64,000 nucleotides of DNA, from contig NZ_JBHTBN010000007.1 in the NCBI RefSeq assembly GCF_042664795.1, positions 1 through 64,000 on the forward strand, in the 5' to 3' direction. The notes under the pieces were generated by a model. That model worked only from the letters and a program-made list of their open reading frames with translations, was not told where the DNA came from and made no database searches. The DNA is from Jejudonia soesokkakensis. Its GTDB lineage: Bacteria > Bacteroidota > Bacteroidia > Flavobacteriales > Flavobacteriaceae. The position numbers were made by a program, and so were the translations under genes. Below are positions 17,228-26,059 of this stretch, piece by piece; the first letter of the stretch is position 1; each line of letters begins with the position of its first letter.

Positions 17228-18754
17228 ATGGCAGATACCCAGGCTTTTTTTGACTATATCAACTCTGGAAACACCTTTAAAGGTGATTCAATCATACTAG
17301 GCGCAGCAATGCTCAATGGCGAAACAGTCACCGACGCCTTGGTAAAAATTCCATTAAAAACATTGAACCGCCACGGATTGATCGCTGGAGCTACAGGAAC
17401 GGGAAAAACAAAAACGCTACAAGTATTTGCTGAAAATTTAAGTGAACAGGGAATTCCTGTACTTTTAATGGATATGAAAGGGGATTTGAGCGGAATTGCA
17501 CAACCAAGTCCTGGACATCCAAAAATTGATGAGCGCCACGAGAAAATCGGGTTTCCTTTTACTCCAAAAAAATTTCCGGTTGAGATTTTATCTTTAAGTG
17601 ATCAGGACGGTGTTCGATTACGTGCGACCGTGAGTGAATTTGGACCTGTATTGCTTTCCAGAATTTTAAATGTTAGTGAGACACAATCGGGAATTATTTC
17701 GGTGATCTTTAAATACTGTGACGATAATAAGTTGCCACTGCTGGACTTAAAAGATTTTAAGAAGGTACTTCAATATGCTACGGGAGATGGGAAAGAGGAA
17801 TTAGCAAAAGACTACGGAAGAATTTCAGCAGCCTCCACTGGAGCTATACTTCGGAAGGTGGTGGAATTGGAACAACAGGGAGCTGATCTCTTTTTTGGAG
17901 AGAAATCGTTTGAAACTTCAGACTTGCAACGAATCGATGAAAACGGAATGGGCTATATCAATATCGTACGCCTTACCGACATTCAAGACAGGCCAAAGTT
18001 GTTTTCAACATTCATGCTTTCGCTACTGGCTGAAATATATTCCACCTTTCCAGAACAAGGAGATAGCGGAAGACCTGAGTTGGTTATTTTTATCGATGAA
18101 GCACATTTAATTTTTAAAGAAGCCAGTGATGCCTTACTTGATCAGATAGAAAGTATCGTAAAACTAATACGCTCTAAAGGTGTCGGATTGTATTTTGTCA
18201 CTCAAAATCCAACCGATGTGCCCGATGCAGTACTGAGCCAGTTAGGTTTAAAAGTCCAGCATGCCTTGCGTGCGTTTACTGCAAAAGACAGAAAAGCAAT
18301 AAAATTAACAGCCGAGAACTATCCATTATCTGATTACTACGATACCAAGGAGGTATTGACCAAATTAGGAATTGGAGAAGCCTTGGTGACTGCTTTAAAT
18401 GAAAAAGGAATTCCAACACCATTGGCTGCAACTATGTTACGGGCACCCATGAGCCGAATGGATATTTTAGAAGATTCAGAATTAAAAGATTTGATAAAAG
18501 CTTCAGAGTTGATACCTAAGTACAATGAAACGGTTGATAGAGAAAGTGCGTATGAAATGCTTTCAGAAAAAATAGAACAAGCAGATGCCGAGGAAGCCAG
18601 AGAAAAAGCAAAAAGAGAAAAAGAGGCCGTAAAGAGAACTTCATCCTCTCGAAGCAGAAGCACACGAACCAAACAAAATCCATTTATTAAAACACTAACA
18701 AGTCCCACCGTAATACGCAGCGTATTGGGAATATTGACCAAATTAATGCGTTAA
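17228..18754 (+). CDS. HerA/DUF853-type ATPase (YjgR-like)
   Basis: 508 residues, a cytoplasmic P-loop ATPase. Walker A is GATGTGKTKTL near residue 58, Walker B is LVIFIDEAHLIF near 290, and VGLYFVTQNPTDVPD and a C-terminal arginine-rich region follow. The helicase HerA-like C-terminal domain (DUF853) family has no settled function; members are related to DNA-translocating HerA/FtsK ATPases. The neighbours give no hint of a NurA partner. The basic Ser/Arg-rich stretch around 475-490 may bind nucleic acid (inference). Confidence 0.88.
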   Translation: MADTQAFFDYINSGNTFKGDSIILGAAMLNGETVTDALVKIPLKTLNRHGLIAGATGTGKTKTLQVFAENLSEQGIPVLLMDMKGDLSGIAQPSPGHPKIDERHEKIGFPFTPKKFPVEILSLSDQDGVRLRATVSEFGPVLLSRILNVSETQSGIISVIFKYCDDNKLPLLDLKDFKKVLQYATGDGKEELAKDYGRISAASTGAILRKVVELEQQGADLFFGEKSFETSDLQRIDENGMGYINIVRLTDIQDRPKLFSTFMLSLLAEIYSTFPEQGDSGRPELVIFIDEAHLIFKEASDALLDQIESIVKLIRSKGVGLYFVTQNPTDVPDAVLSQLGLKVQHALRAFTAKDRKAIKLTAENYPLSDYYDTKEVLTKLGIGEALVTALNEKGIPTPLAATMLRAPMSRMDILEDSELKDLIKASELIPKYNETVDRESAYEMLSEKIEQADAEEAREKAKREKEAVKRTSSSRSRSTRTKQNPFIKTLTSPTVIRSVLGILTKLMR

Positions 18755-18779
18755 CAAATAATCAAAATAAATTACCATT

Positions 18780-19358
18780 ATGAAAAAGACCCTTTTACTG
18801 GCAGTTCTTGCCGGAATTTTATTTACTCAATGTACAGATGAAAAAGATCCATTTATGATTTCTAATGTTGCGGTAGGCCCTATTACAAAAGACACAAAAG
18901 TCATGCAGCTTGATTCAATTTTTGCACAAGACAGTATTGTAAAACTGAATCCTATAGAAAATGCATTGGGTACTCAGGGTGAAGTCGAAGTTTACGATAA
19001 GGGAGGCGCCAAATTATTGTTATTATCGCCTAACGATGAGAATGATCCAAATAGCAAGATTACCAATATTCAAATATTTGACGATCGTTATAAAACCGAT
19101 AAAGGGCTCACTTCAAAAAGCACTTTTAAAGATGTAAAAGAAAATTATACCGTTAAAAGCGTAGAAACAACCATACGCTCTGTAGTTGTATTCCTTGAAA
19201 ATAGCCCTATTTATCTAACTATTGACAAGATGGAATTACCAGAGAATTTACGCTATGATCCTTCGGTAAAAGTGGAAGCATCTCAAATACCAGATACAGC
19301 TACCTTTAAATATTTTATGATAGGTTGGGAAGCCGACACTGCTTCAGTTGAAAATTAA
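18780..19358 (+). CDS. Hypothetical lipoprotein
   Basis: 192 residues with a lipoprotein signal (LAGILFTQC). Mature residues TDEKDPFMISNVAVGPITKD open a beta-rich domain with no family I recognise. It follows the HerA-like gene by 25 nt and may be cotranscribed. A hairpin without a T-run (ACCTTAACAAA/TTTGTTAAGGT, 19371-19394) lies between it and the next gene. Confidence 0.7.
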   Translation: MKKTLLLAVLAGILFTQCTDEKDPFMISNVAVGPITKDTKVMQLDSIFAQDSIVKLNPIENALGTQGEVEVYDKGGAKLLLLSPNDENDPNSKITNIQIFDDRYKTDKGLTSKSTFKDVKENYTVKSVETTIRSVVVFLENSPIYLTIDKMELPENLRYDPSVKVEASQIPDTATFKYFMIGWEADTASVEN

Positions 19359-19452
19359 AATATTCTAAAAACCTTAACAAACTTTTGTTAAGGTAACGAG
19401 CTACTTTGGGTTTTTAAACTATTTTTATTTGACAACTTAAAAACCAATAGAT

Positions 19453-19653
19453 ATGATTAAGATTTTAGGATTTATTTTGACAATCGGTGGGATGATAGGT
19501 CTCATTATGGGTGTTCTAGGAGTTTTCGGAAGTATGGAAACAGGCTTGAGTCCCTGGGCTCTAATTATTTTAGGAGTCGTATTTTTCTTTGCTGGTATAG
19601 GACTACTTAAGTATCGAAAAGACACCGATACGATTGATGCTGAAAATAATTGA
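19453..19653 (+). CDS. Small two-TM membrane protein
   Basis: 66 residues with two hydrophobic segments: IKILGFILTIGGMIGLIMGV and WALIILGVVFFFAGIGLL. A short charged tail follows. No family assigned. The gene has an A-rich leader and is closed by a clear terminator, which supports a real transcript. Confidence 0.6.
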   Translation: MIKILGFILTIGGMIGLIMGVLGVFGSMETGLSPWALIILGVVFFFAGIGLLKYRKDTDTIDAENN

Positions 19654-19662
19654 TTACTTTAG

Positions 19663-19686
19663 ACCCTCTGAAAAGAGGGTTTTCTT
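19663..19686 (+). terminator. Terminator after the small membrane protein gene
   Basis: ACCCTCT (19663-19669) pairs with AGAGGGT (19674-19680) across a GAAA loop, followed by a T-rich tract. Confidence 0.8.
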
Positions 19687-19700
19687 ATTAATTTAAAAGT

Positions 19701-20126
19701 ATGCAAACTATACAACCTTTCCACCTTGCTATACCCGTGCACAATCTGGCCGAATGCCGCATTTTTTACAGAGATGTGTTAGGCTGCCTTGAAGGAAGAA
19801 GTAGTGATCATTGGGTTGATTTTAATTTCTTTGGGCATCAACTTGTCATTCATTTTAAGGAGAAAACTTTGGTCGATGATCCTACATTCAACCCTGTAGA
19901 TGGTAAAGAGGTACCTGTACCACATTTTGGAGTGGTTTTGAGTATGACCGATTTCGAAGCACTTTCAGAAAGACTACAACAACAAAACATTCAATTTATT
20001 ATTGCGCCTTATATTCGATTTAAGGGACAAACGGGTGAGCAAGCCACCATGTTTTTTAAAGATCCTGCAGGTAATGCCCTAGAATTTAAAGCGTTTAAAG
20101 ATATTTCTCAATTATTTGCAACCTAA
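19701..20126 (+). CDS. VOC (glyoxalase/bleomycin-resistance fold) family protein
   Basis: 141 residues with the vicinal oxygen chelate pattern. It starts PFHLAIPVHNLAECRIFYRD, continues GCLEGRSSDHWVDFNFFGHQLVIHF and ends MFFKDPAGNALEFKAF. Metal-ligand positions are likely the early His and the late Glu of LEFKAF. Substrate cannot be read from the sequence. The stop is followed after 1 nt by the next ATG, so it is in an operon with the transporter gene. Confidence 0.85.
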   Translation: MQTIQPFHLAIPVHNLAECRIFYRDVLGCLEGRSSDHWVDFNFFGHQLVIHFKEKTLVDDPTFNPVDGKEVPVPHFGVVLSMTDFEALSERLQQQNIQFIIAPYIRFKGQTGEQATMFFKDPAGNALEFKAFKDISQLFAT

Positions 20127-20127
20127 C

Positions 20128-21168
20128 ATGAGTAAAGCTACCATTCCTCCACATATTATACGACAGATTTTTATTCTGTTACTCATACTGTTAATGGGTA
20201 CGCTGATTTTTAAGGAAACTCTCCCCTACTTATCGGGAGTATTAGGTGCTATCACCATATATGTATTGATGCGCCCTTGGATGACTAAATTGGTAAAAAG
20301 AGGATGGAACGCAGATCTTGCTGCGGGAGTATTAATGTTTATATCGTTCATTGGAATTTTATTGCCAGTTGCAGGTATTGTACTTATGTTAGGCAATAAA
20401 ATTGGAGAAGCAGTACAAAATAGTGAAAGAGTAGTAAAGGCTTTTAAGAGCCAGTCACAACAATGGGAAGACAGACTGGGCTACGATTTAAGTAGTCAAA
20501 TAGACGGACAAGCCATATCATCTTGGCTTTCTGAAAATTTACAAGGACTTGCTGGTGGCACATTCAATATTTTTATTGCCATAGGATTAATGTACTTTAT
20601 GCTCTATTATATGTTAACAAATCGTAGGGAATTACGTGAGTCAATGTATGAATATGTACCTATTAATAAAGATAATCTGAAAACCATAGGGAAGGAGATC
20701 AATCATATGGTACGTTCTAATGCGTTGGGAATTCCTATGGTCGCTATTGCACAAGGAATTATTGCCTTAATAGGTTTCTTAATCTTTGGAATAGAAGATC
20801 CGTTCTTTTGGTTTGTTATTGTCACCGTAGGTTCAATGATTCCTTTTGTAGGAACAGCTCTTGGTATCATACCCGTTTTTATACTTACACTTTCTACAGG
20901 CACCCCCTTGCAGGCTTGGGGTATTTTGATTTATGGAACTGTTGTAGTTGGCGCTACAGATAATGTAATCCGACTTTATGTACTCAAAAAATTAGACAAC
21001 GTGCATCCGCTTATCACCTTAATTGGGGTCATTGTGGGAGTTCCACTATTTGGTTTTATTGGGTTGATCTTCGGTCCTCTTTTAATTAGTTTATTTATTG
21101 TGGTGGTACGAATCTACCGAAAAGAATACGGTAAAAAGAAACAATCCACTAACCAAGAAGTACTCTAG
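20128..21168 (+). CDS. AI-2E family transporter (TqsA/PerM-like)
   Basis: 346 residues from ATG 20128; the in-frame TTG at 20116 lies inside the VOC gene and is not preferred. There are about eight hydrophobic segments. The central soluble loop (NSERVVKAFKSQSQQWEDRL) and the C-terminal GVIVGVPLFGFIGLIFGPLL are hallmarks of the AI-2E/DUF20 family of inner-membrane exporters or ion antiporters. The substrate is unknown; the AI-2 name is historical. The next gene overlaps its stop by 1 nt. Confidence 0.88.
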   Translation: MSKATIPPHIIRQIFILLLILLMGTLIFKETLPYLSGVLGAITIYVLMRPWMTKLVKRGWNADLAAGVLMFISFIGILLPVAGIVLMLGNKIGEAVQNSERVVKAFKSQSQQWEDRLGYDLSSQIDGQAISSWLSENLQGLAGGTFNIFIAIGLMYFMLYYMLTNRRELRESMYEYVPINKDNLKTIGKEINHMVRSNALGIPMVAIAQGIIALIGFLIFGIEDPFFWFVIVTVGSMIPFVGTALGIIPVFILTLSTGTPLQAWGILIYGTVVVGATDNVIRLYVLKKLDNVHPLITLIGVIVGVPLFGFIGLIFGPLLISLFIVVVRIYRKEYGKKKQSTNQEVL

Positions 21169-21653
21169 TGTTTGCCAAACTATCCAAAACTAATTTTCCT
21201 CCATCTGTAAAACCGACGTTGGTTTGGGATGGCGATTGTACGTTTTGTAAATTCTGGGTAACCCGTTGGAAAATGCAAACGGGAGATGCTGTTGAATACA
21301 AAACCTATCAGGAAGTAGCAGAGCAATTTAAAGACATCCCCATAAAAGAATTTAAAAAAGCGTCCCGTTTTATTGATTTAGACGGAGCAATCTATAGCGG
21401 TCCCAACTCGGCCTATAAAAGTTATACCTACGCAAAAAAGAATACGTTACCGTGGCACCAATGGTATCAAAACCACAATTGGTTTGCCTGGCTGAGCGAT
21501 CATGCCTATAACTTCATCGCCAAACACCGCTCTGCATTTTATAAATTTACTGTGGCGTGCTTCGGAAAGACTCCCGAGCGATTGAAGCCCTATTGGATGT
21601 TGTATGTTATAGGGTTGTTTTTTATTAGCTTCGGAATGTGGATGATTTTATAA
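21168..21653 (+). CDS. DCC-family thiol-disulfide oxidoreductase-like protein (DUF393)
   Basis: 161 residues. The start is a GTG inside TAGTG, overlapping the upstream stop by one base. The DCC signature DGDCTFCKFW provides the paired cysteines. AIYSGPNSAYKSY and a C-terminal hydrophobic helix (YWMLYVIGLFFISFGMWM) follow. DUF393 proteins are predicted redox proteins with few characterised members. Coupled translation with the AI-2E transporter suggests a shared membrane role (inference). Confidence 0.85.
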   Translation: MFAKLSKTNFPPSVKPTLVWDGDCTFCKFWVTRWKMQTGDAVEYKTYQEVAEQFKDIPIKEFKKASRFIDLDGAIYSGPNSAYKSYTYAKKNTLPWHQWYQNHNWFAWLSDHAYNFIAKHRSAFYKFTVACFGKTPERLKPYWMLYVIGLFFISFGMWMIL

Positions 21654-21712
21654 CAAAATTTTAAAACTCTTACTGGCGCTTTTATCCTACCTTTATACAA
21701 AACAGAAAAACG

Positions 21713-22159
21713 ATGTTCGGAAAGAAAAAAAGAGACAAGGTGTTCTTCAACCCAGGAAACAGAGATACAGGAGTTTCCGAAGAATATGCCAAAGAAGAAG
21801 TTGAGAAAATAGACGATAAAGATGTTGAAGTCATCTTAAGCAAGGAAGAAGATATTGACAAAAAATTTAGCGGAAGTAATACGCTTGGTAAATATCTCGA
21901 ACTTGGAAAGATCATGATGCAACTCTTAAAAGATACACGTAAAGGACATTATAAAAATGTACCCTGGTTCACCATTGCTACAATCGTATTAGCTTTTTTA
22001 TATATTTTAAATCCTATGGATATCATCCCAGATTTTATTCCGGGCGTAGGCTATATAGATGACGTCGCTATGCTTTCGATTGGTATTGGTTGGATTGAAA
22101 CAGATCTTCATAGATACCTAGACTGGAAAGTAAAGCAAGGTGAAGGGATTACGATTTAA
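21713..22159 (+). CDS. YkvA-like DUF1232 membrane protein
   Basis: 148 residues. The charged N-terminal half is followed by the DUF1232 core: hydrophobic helix TIATIVLAFLYILNPMDIIP then DFIPGVGYIDDVAML. The family is small inner-membrane proteins of unknown role. A TACCTTTA promoter-like word precedes the start. Confidence 0.85.
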   Translation: MFGKKKRDKVFFNPGNRDTGVSEEYAKEEVEKIDDKDVEVILSKEEDIDKKFSGSNTLGKYLELGKIMMQLLKDTRKGHYKNVPWFTIATIVLAFLYILNPMDIIPDFIPGVGYIDDVAMLSIGIGWIETDLHRYLDWKVKQGEGITI

Positions 22160-22257
22160 GATTGTTGATGGTTGATTGTTGATTGTGAGTAAAAAAAACT
22201 GCCAACCGAATATCTGCCTGTCGTGCCCTAGCAGGCAGGCTGTGACTGTAAACTAAA
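22160..22257. repeat. Low-complexity intergenic spacer with hairpin
   Basis: Contains a GTTGATGGTTGATTGTTGATTG short tandem-like run and a hairpin CTGCCTG (22214-22220) / CAGGCAG (22232-22238). GACTGTAAAC near the end echoes AGTTTACAGT near 16600. Probably an intergenic repeat family; the hairpin has no clear U-tract. Confidence 0.35.
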
Positions 22258-23136
22258 CTATCCTCTTCGTTGCTCTCTTGCCAATAGCGTATTTTTTAGC
22301 AACATCGCAATCGTCATTGGACCTACTCCCCCTGGCACAGGGGTAATAAAACTAGCTTTCTTACTCACATTTTCAAAATCTACATCGCCAGTGATTACAT
22401 AGCCTTTTGGATGTGATTCATCTTCAACACGGGTAATACCCACGTCAATAATAACCGCATCATCTTTAACCATTTCAGCTTTTAGAAAGTTAGGTACTCC
22501 AAGTGCGGAAATAATAATATCTGCCTGACTCGTAATCTGAGTGATATTCTTCGTATTGCTATGCGTTAAGGTTACCGTACTATTCCCTGGCCAACCTTTT
22601 CTACTCATCAAGATGCTCATAGGGCGGCCAACAATGTGACTTCTACCAATAACCACAGTATGCTTTCCTTTAGTATCTACATCATAGCGCTCCAATAACT
22701 CTAAAATTCCGAAGGGAGTCGCAGGAATAAATGTACTCATATCAAGTGCCATCTTCCCAAAGTTCTCCGGATGAAAACCATCTACATCTTTACTGGGATC
22801 TACCGCCATTAAGACACGTTGCGTATTGATCTGAGGAGGTAATGGCAACTGAATTATAAATCCGTCGATATCGTCATTTTCATTCAGTGCTTCAATTTTA
22901 TGTAATAATTCGACTTCACTGGTTGTGTGAGGCAAACGAACCATCGTCGATTCAAATCCAACCCTTTCACACGCTCGCACTTTACTACCTACGTAGGTTA
23001 GACTCGCACCATCATCCCCCACGATCACTGCAGCCAAATGCGGAACTTTCTCTCCCTTGGCAATCATTTTATCGACCTCAGCCTTGATCTCGTTCTTGAT
23101 GTCGTTGGATGCTTTTTTACCGTCTAGTAGGATCAT
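22258..23136 (-). CDS. folD: Bifunctional methylene-THF dehydrogenase/methenyl-THF cyclohydrolase
   Basis: 292 residues. Interconverts 5,10-methylene-THF and 10-formyl-THF in one-carbon metabolism. The catalytic Lys region is LTYVGSKVRACERVGF. The signature motifs are GFIIQLPLPPQI, DVDGFHPENFG, VIGRSHIVGRPMSILM and TPVPGGVGPMTIAMLL. It lies downstream of ffh on the same strand with about 90 nt between, so a shared transcript is possible. Confidence 0.97.
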   Translation of the reverse strand: MILLDGKKASNDIKNEIKAEVDKMIAKGEKVPHLAAVIVGDDGASLTYVGSKVRACERVGFESTMVRLPHTTSEVELLHKIEALNENDDIDGFIIQLPLPPQINTQRVLMAVDPSKDVDGFHPENFGKMALDMSTFIPATPFGILELLERYDVDTKGKHTVVIGRSHIVGRPMSILMSRKGWPGNSTVTLTHSNTKNITQITSQADIIISALGVPNFLKAEMVKDDAVIIDVGITRVEDESHPKGYVITGDVDFENVSKKASFITPVPGGVGPMTIAMLLKNTLLAREQRRG

Positions 23137-23226
23137 TCTTGGCTTGTTAATTGTTATCAGTTGTCTATTTTCGGTTGTCGGTTAAAATTTTAACTAGTAA
23201 CCTTCAACTTTTAACAGTGCAAAGCA

Positions 23227-24555
23227 CTATCTCATATTGTTCATCATCTGCATCATCTTACGACCACCGCCGCCTTGCATCATCTTCATCATTTTACTCA
23301 TTTGGTTGAATTGTTTCAGCAATTGATTTACTTCCTGAACTGAAGTTCCGCTTCCTTTTGCAATTCTCTTTTTTCTGCTTCCGTTAATTACTGAAGGTGT
23401 ACTGCGTTCTTCGGGGGTCATACTATGAATAATCGCTTCAATTCCTTTAAAGGCATCGTCATCAATATCCACTCCTTTTAAGGCTTTTCCGGCCCCGGGA
23501 ATCATTCCGACGAGATCTTTCATAGACCCCATCTTTTTTACCTGCTGAATTTGTTTTATAAAATCATCAAACCCGAATTGATTTTTTGCTATTTTCTTCT
23601 GAAGCTTTCTCGCCTCTTCTTCATCAAACTGTTCCTGTGCTCTCTCTACTAAGGAAACGACATCCCCCATCCCCAAAATACGATCTGCCATACGAGCGGG
23701 GTGGAATACATCGATTGCATCCATCTTCTCTCCCGTACCAATAAATTTTATGGGCTTATCGACCACACTTTTAATTGAAATAGCAGCACCCCCTCGGGTA
23801 TCACCATCCAATTTGGTTAATACCACTCCTTCAAAGTTAAGTCGGTCATTAAACGCCTTTGCCGTGTTCACTGCATCCTGCCCTGTCATCGAATCTACTA
23901 CAAATAGCGTCTCATCTGGATTGATTGCTTTATGAACGTTTGCAATTTCGGTCATCATTTCTTCATCTACCGCCAAACGACCTGCCGTATCGACAATCAC
24001 TACATTATGTCCATTTTGCTTTGCATATGCCAATGCATTTTTTGCAATCGCAACAGGATCCATATTTCCTTCTTCGGAATAGACATCAACCTTAATTTGA
24101 TCTCCTACAACATGCAACTGATTAATTGCCGCTGGTCTGTACACATCACAGGCAACCAATAAAGGTTTTTTTGATTTCTTCGTTTTTAAGAAGTTAGCCA
24201 GTTTTCCAGAAAACGTTGTTTTACCACTACCCTGCAATCCTGACATTAAAATAACACTTGGCGAGCTACTTAGATTGATCCCTGCAGTCTCACCACCCAT
24301 TAATTCGGTTAACTCATCCTTAACAAGTTTCACCATTAATTGTCCCGGTTGAAGCGTAGTCAATACATTTTGACCTAACGCTTTTTCTTTCACCCGATTG
24401 GTGAACTCTTTGGCCGTTTTAAAATTTACATCGGCATCGAGTAAGGCACGACGTACTTCCTTTAAGGTTTCGGCAACGTTTACTTCGGTAATGCTTCCAT
24501 GTCCTTTGAGGACGTGAAGGGCTTTATCTAACTTATCACTTAAATTATCGAACAT
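23227..24555 (-). CDS. ffh: Signal recognition particle protein Ffh
   Basis: 442 residues from ATG 24555 (MFDNLSDKLDKALHVLKG). A longer in-frame start at 24591 lies upstream of the promoter element and is rejected. NG-domain GTPase motifs: GLQGSGKTTFSGKLA, DVYRPAAINQL, VDTAGRLAVDEEMM and TKLDGDTRGGA. The methionine-rich M domain ends the protein (NQMSKMMKMMQGGGGRK). It binds 4.5S RNA and delivers nascent membrane proteins to FtsY. Neither partner is in the window. Confidence 0.97.
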   Translation of the reverse strand: MFDNLSDKLDKALHVLKGHGSITEVNVAETLKEVRRALLDADVNFKTAKEFTNRVKEKALGQNVLTTLQPGQLMVKLVKDELTELMGGETAGINLSSSPSVILMSGLQGSGKTTFSGKLANFLKTKKSKKPLLVACDVYRPAAINQLHVVGDQIKVDVYSEEGNMDPVAIAKNALAYAKQNGHNVVIVDTAGRLAVDEEMMTEIANVHKAINPDETLFVVDSMTGQDAVNTAKAFNDRLNFEGVVLTKLDGDTRGGAAISIKSVVDKPIKFIGTGEKMDAIDVFHPARMADRILGMGDVVSLVERAQEQFDEEEARKLQKKIAKNQFGFDDFIKQIQQVKKMGSMKDLVGMIPGAGKALKGVDIDDDAFKGIEAIIHSMTPEERSTPSVINGSRKKRIAKGSGTSVQEVNQLLKQFNQMSKMMKMMQGGGGRKMMQMMNNMR

Positions 24556-24579
24556 CTTTTTTCTGAAATTTTGGAATTG

Positions 24580-24587
24580 CAAAGATA
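24580..24587 (-). promoter_or_regulatory. -7 promoter element of ffh (TATCTTTG)
   Basis: Exact TAnnTTTG match on the minus strand, 24 nt before the ATG at 24555. It fixes the start downstream of 24591. Confidence 0.6.
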
Positions 24588-24688
24588 ACAATTGGAGAGG
24601 GAGTTACAAAGTAAAAAGTCGAAGCAGTTTCAGAGGCAATTCAACCTTTTTAGTTATCTTGACATCGCTAATCACAAAGACTATTCTA

Positions 24689-25990
24689 ATGAAAAAACTT
24701 CTTACTACCCTAATCCTTTCCGTAGCCATTTTTGGTCTTAATGCTCAGACTGCTCAAATTATTCATGCGGGTTCTTTACTGGCAGAACCTGGAAAAGCAC
24801 CTTTAAAAAATCAAAGCATTCTTATAGAAAACGGAAAGATCAAAGAAGTACGAAGCGGATTTTCTACCGCTGAACAAATGGGGTATGAATCCTCCAAAGT
24901 AACCTTACTTAATCTAAAAGATAAATTCGTAATGCCTGGTTTTATCGATTTACACACCCATATCACAGGTGAGCGGGATATAAATGCTAATCCATACGAA
25001 TGGGTAAAACTGGAAGAAGCCGATGGTGCCTACCGTGCTATTCCTTATGCACAACGAACACTGAATGCTGGTTTTACTACGATTAGAAACCTAGGAGGAG
25101 AGCCAAATATCATGAATGCCTTAAAAAGGGCGATTAGTCAAGGGGTAGTTACAGGCCCACGCATATTTGCTTCTACAGGAGCCGTTTCTGCAACGGGCGG
25201 TCATGGAGATACACATGGATATAACAGTAATATTATGGAAATGATTGGCGTGGATGCAAGTATTTGTGATGGTGCCGATGATTGCCGCCGTGCCGTTCGG
25301 GATATGGTAAAGCGTGGAGCAGACGTAATAAAGATCACCGCTACAGGAGGCGTATTAAGCAATACGGCTGCAGGTGTGGGACAACAACTCACCGATGACG
25401 AAATGAAAGCTATTGTTGAAACAGCCACCAGCATGGGAAGAAATGTAGCAGCCCATGCGCACGAAGCCGATGGAATTAATGCTGCATTGCGAGCAGGCGT
25501 CCAAACCATTGATCATGGTTCGTACTTAAATGATGAGTCAGTTCGATTATTCAATCAGACAGGTGCGTATCTTGTTCCTACATTACTAGCTGGAGTCTCT
25601 GTCAAAGAAGAATTGGAAGTAAACGATAAGATTCCTCCAGCCATTGCAGCAAAGATTCGGCAGGTAGCTCCGGTAGTAGAAGCATCTTTTAAAAGAGCAC
25701 TTAAAGGAGGCGTTAAAATAGCTTTTGGAACCGATAGTGGTGTAAGCAAACATGGCTTAAATGCCCGAGAATTCGAATTAATGGTTCAATACGGAATGGA
25801 CGAAAACGATGCAATTAAATCGGCAACTATTACAGCTGCTGAAGTATTAGGCATGAGCAATCAATTAGGCACTATAGAAAATGGTAAAATAGCAGATATC
25901 GTTGCAGTGGATGGCAATCCGCTACAAAACATTAGCCTTCTTAAAGATGTCAAGTTTGTCATGAAAGAGGGGGTGGTATATAAAGAGTAA
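24689..25990 (+). CDS. Exported metal-dependent amidohydrolase
   Basis: 433 residues from ATG 24689 with a signal peptide (MKKLLTTLILSVAIFGLNAQ). The amidohydrolase-superfamily metal site is visible: FIDLHTHITGERD (HxH), carbamylated-Lys candidate DVIKITATGGVLS, AAHAHEADG, TIDHGSYL and the catalytic Asp in FGTDSGVSKHG. It most resembles the secreted Xaa-Pro dipeptidase or acylamino-acid hydrolase-like branch. The substrate cannot be fixed. A peptidase-type role would match the M28 enzyme at 27523. It is divergent from ffh. Confidence 0.88.
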   Translation: MKKLLTTLILSVAIFGLNAQTAQIIHAGSLLAEPGKAPLKNQSILIENGKIKEVRSGFSTAEQMGYESSKVTLLNLKDKFVMPGFIDLHTHITGERDINANPYEWVKLEEADGAYRAIPYAQRTLNAGFTTIRNLGGEPNIMNALKRAISQGVVTGPRIFASTGAVSATGGHGDTHGYNSNIMEMIGVDASICDGADDCRRAVRDMVKRGADVIKITATGGVLSNTAAGVGQQLTDDEMKAIVETATSMGRNVAAHAHEADGINAALRAGVQTIDHGSYLNDESVRLFNQTGAYLVPTLLAGVSVKEELEVNDKIPPAIAAKIRQVAPVVEASFKRALKGGVKIAFGTDSGVSKHGLNAREFELMVQYGMDENDAIKSATITAAEVLGMSNQLGTIENGKIADIVAVDGNPLQNISLLKDVKFVMKEGVVYKE

Positions 25991-26059
25991 AAAATAGGGC
26001 AGTTCGAGTGATTTCAAGAAAATTCATTTTTTTGAAGTTATATCGAGAACTTTCATTAA

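Noticed and set aside
24689..25990. Imidazolonepropionase (hutI)
   Set aside because: The protein has an export signal and no histidine-degradation genes nearby; a secreted peptidase-like amidohydrolase fits better.
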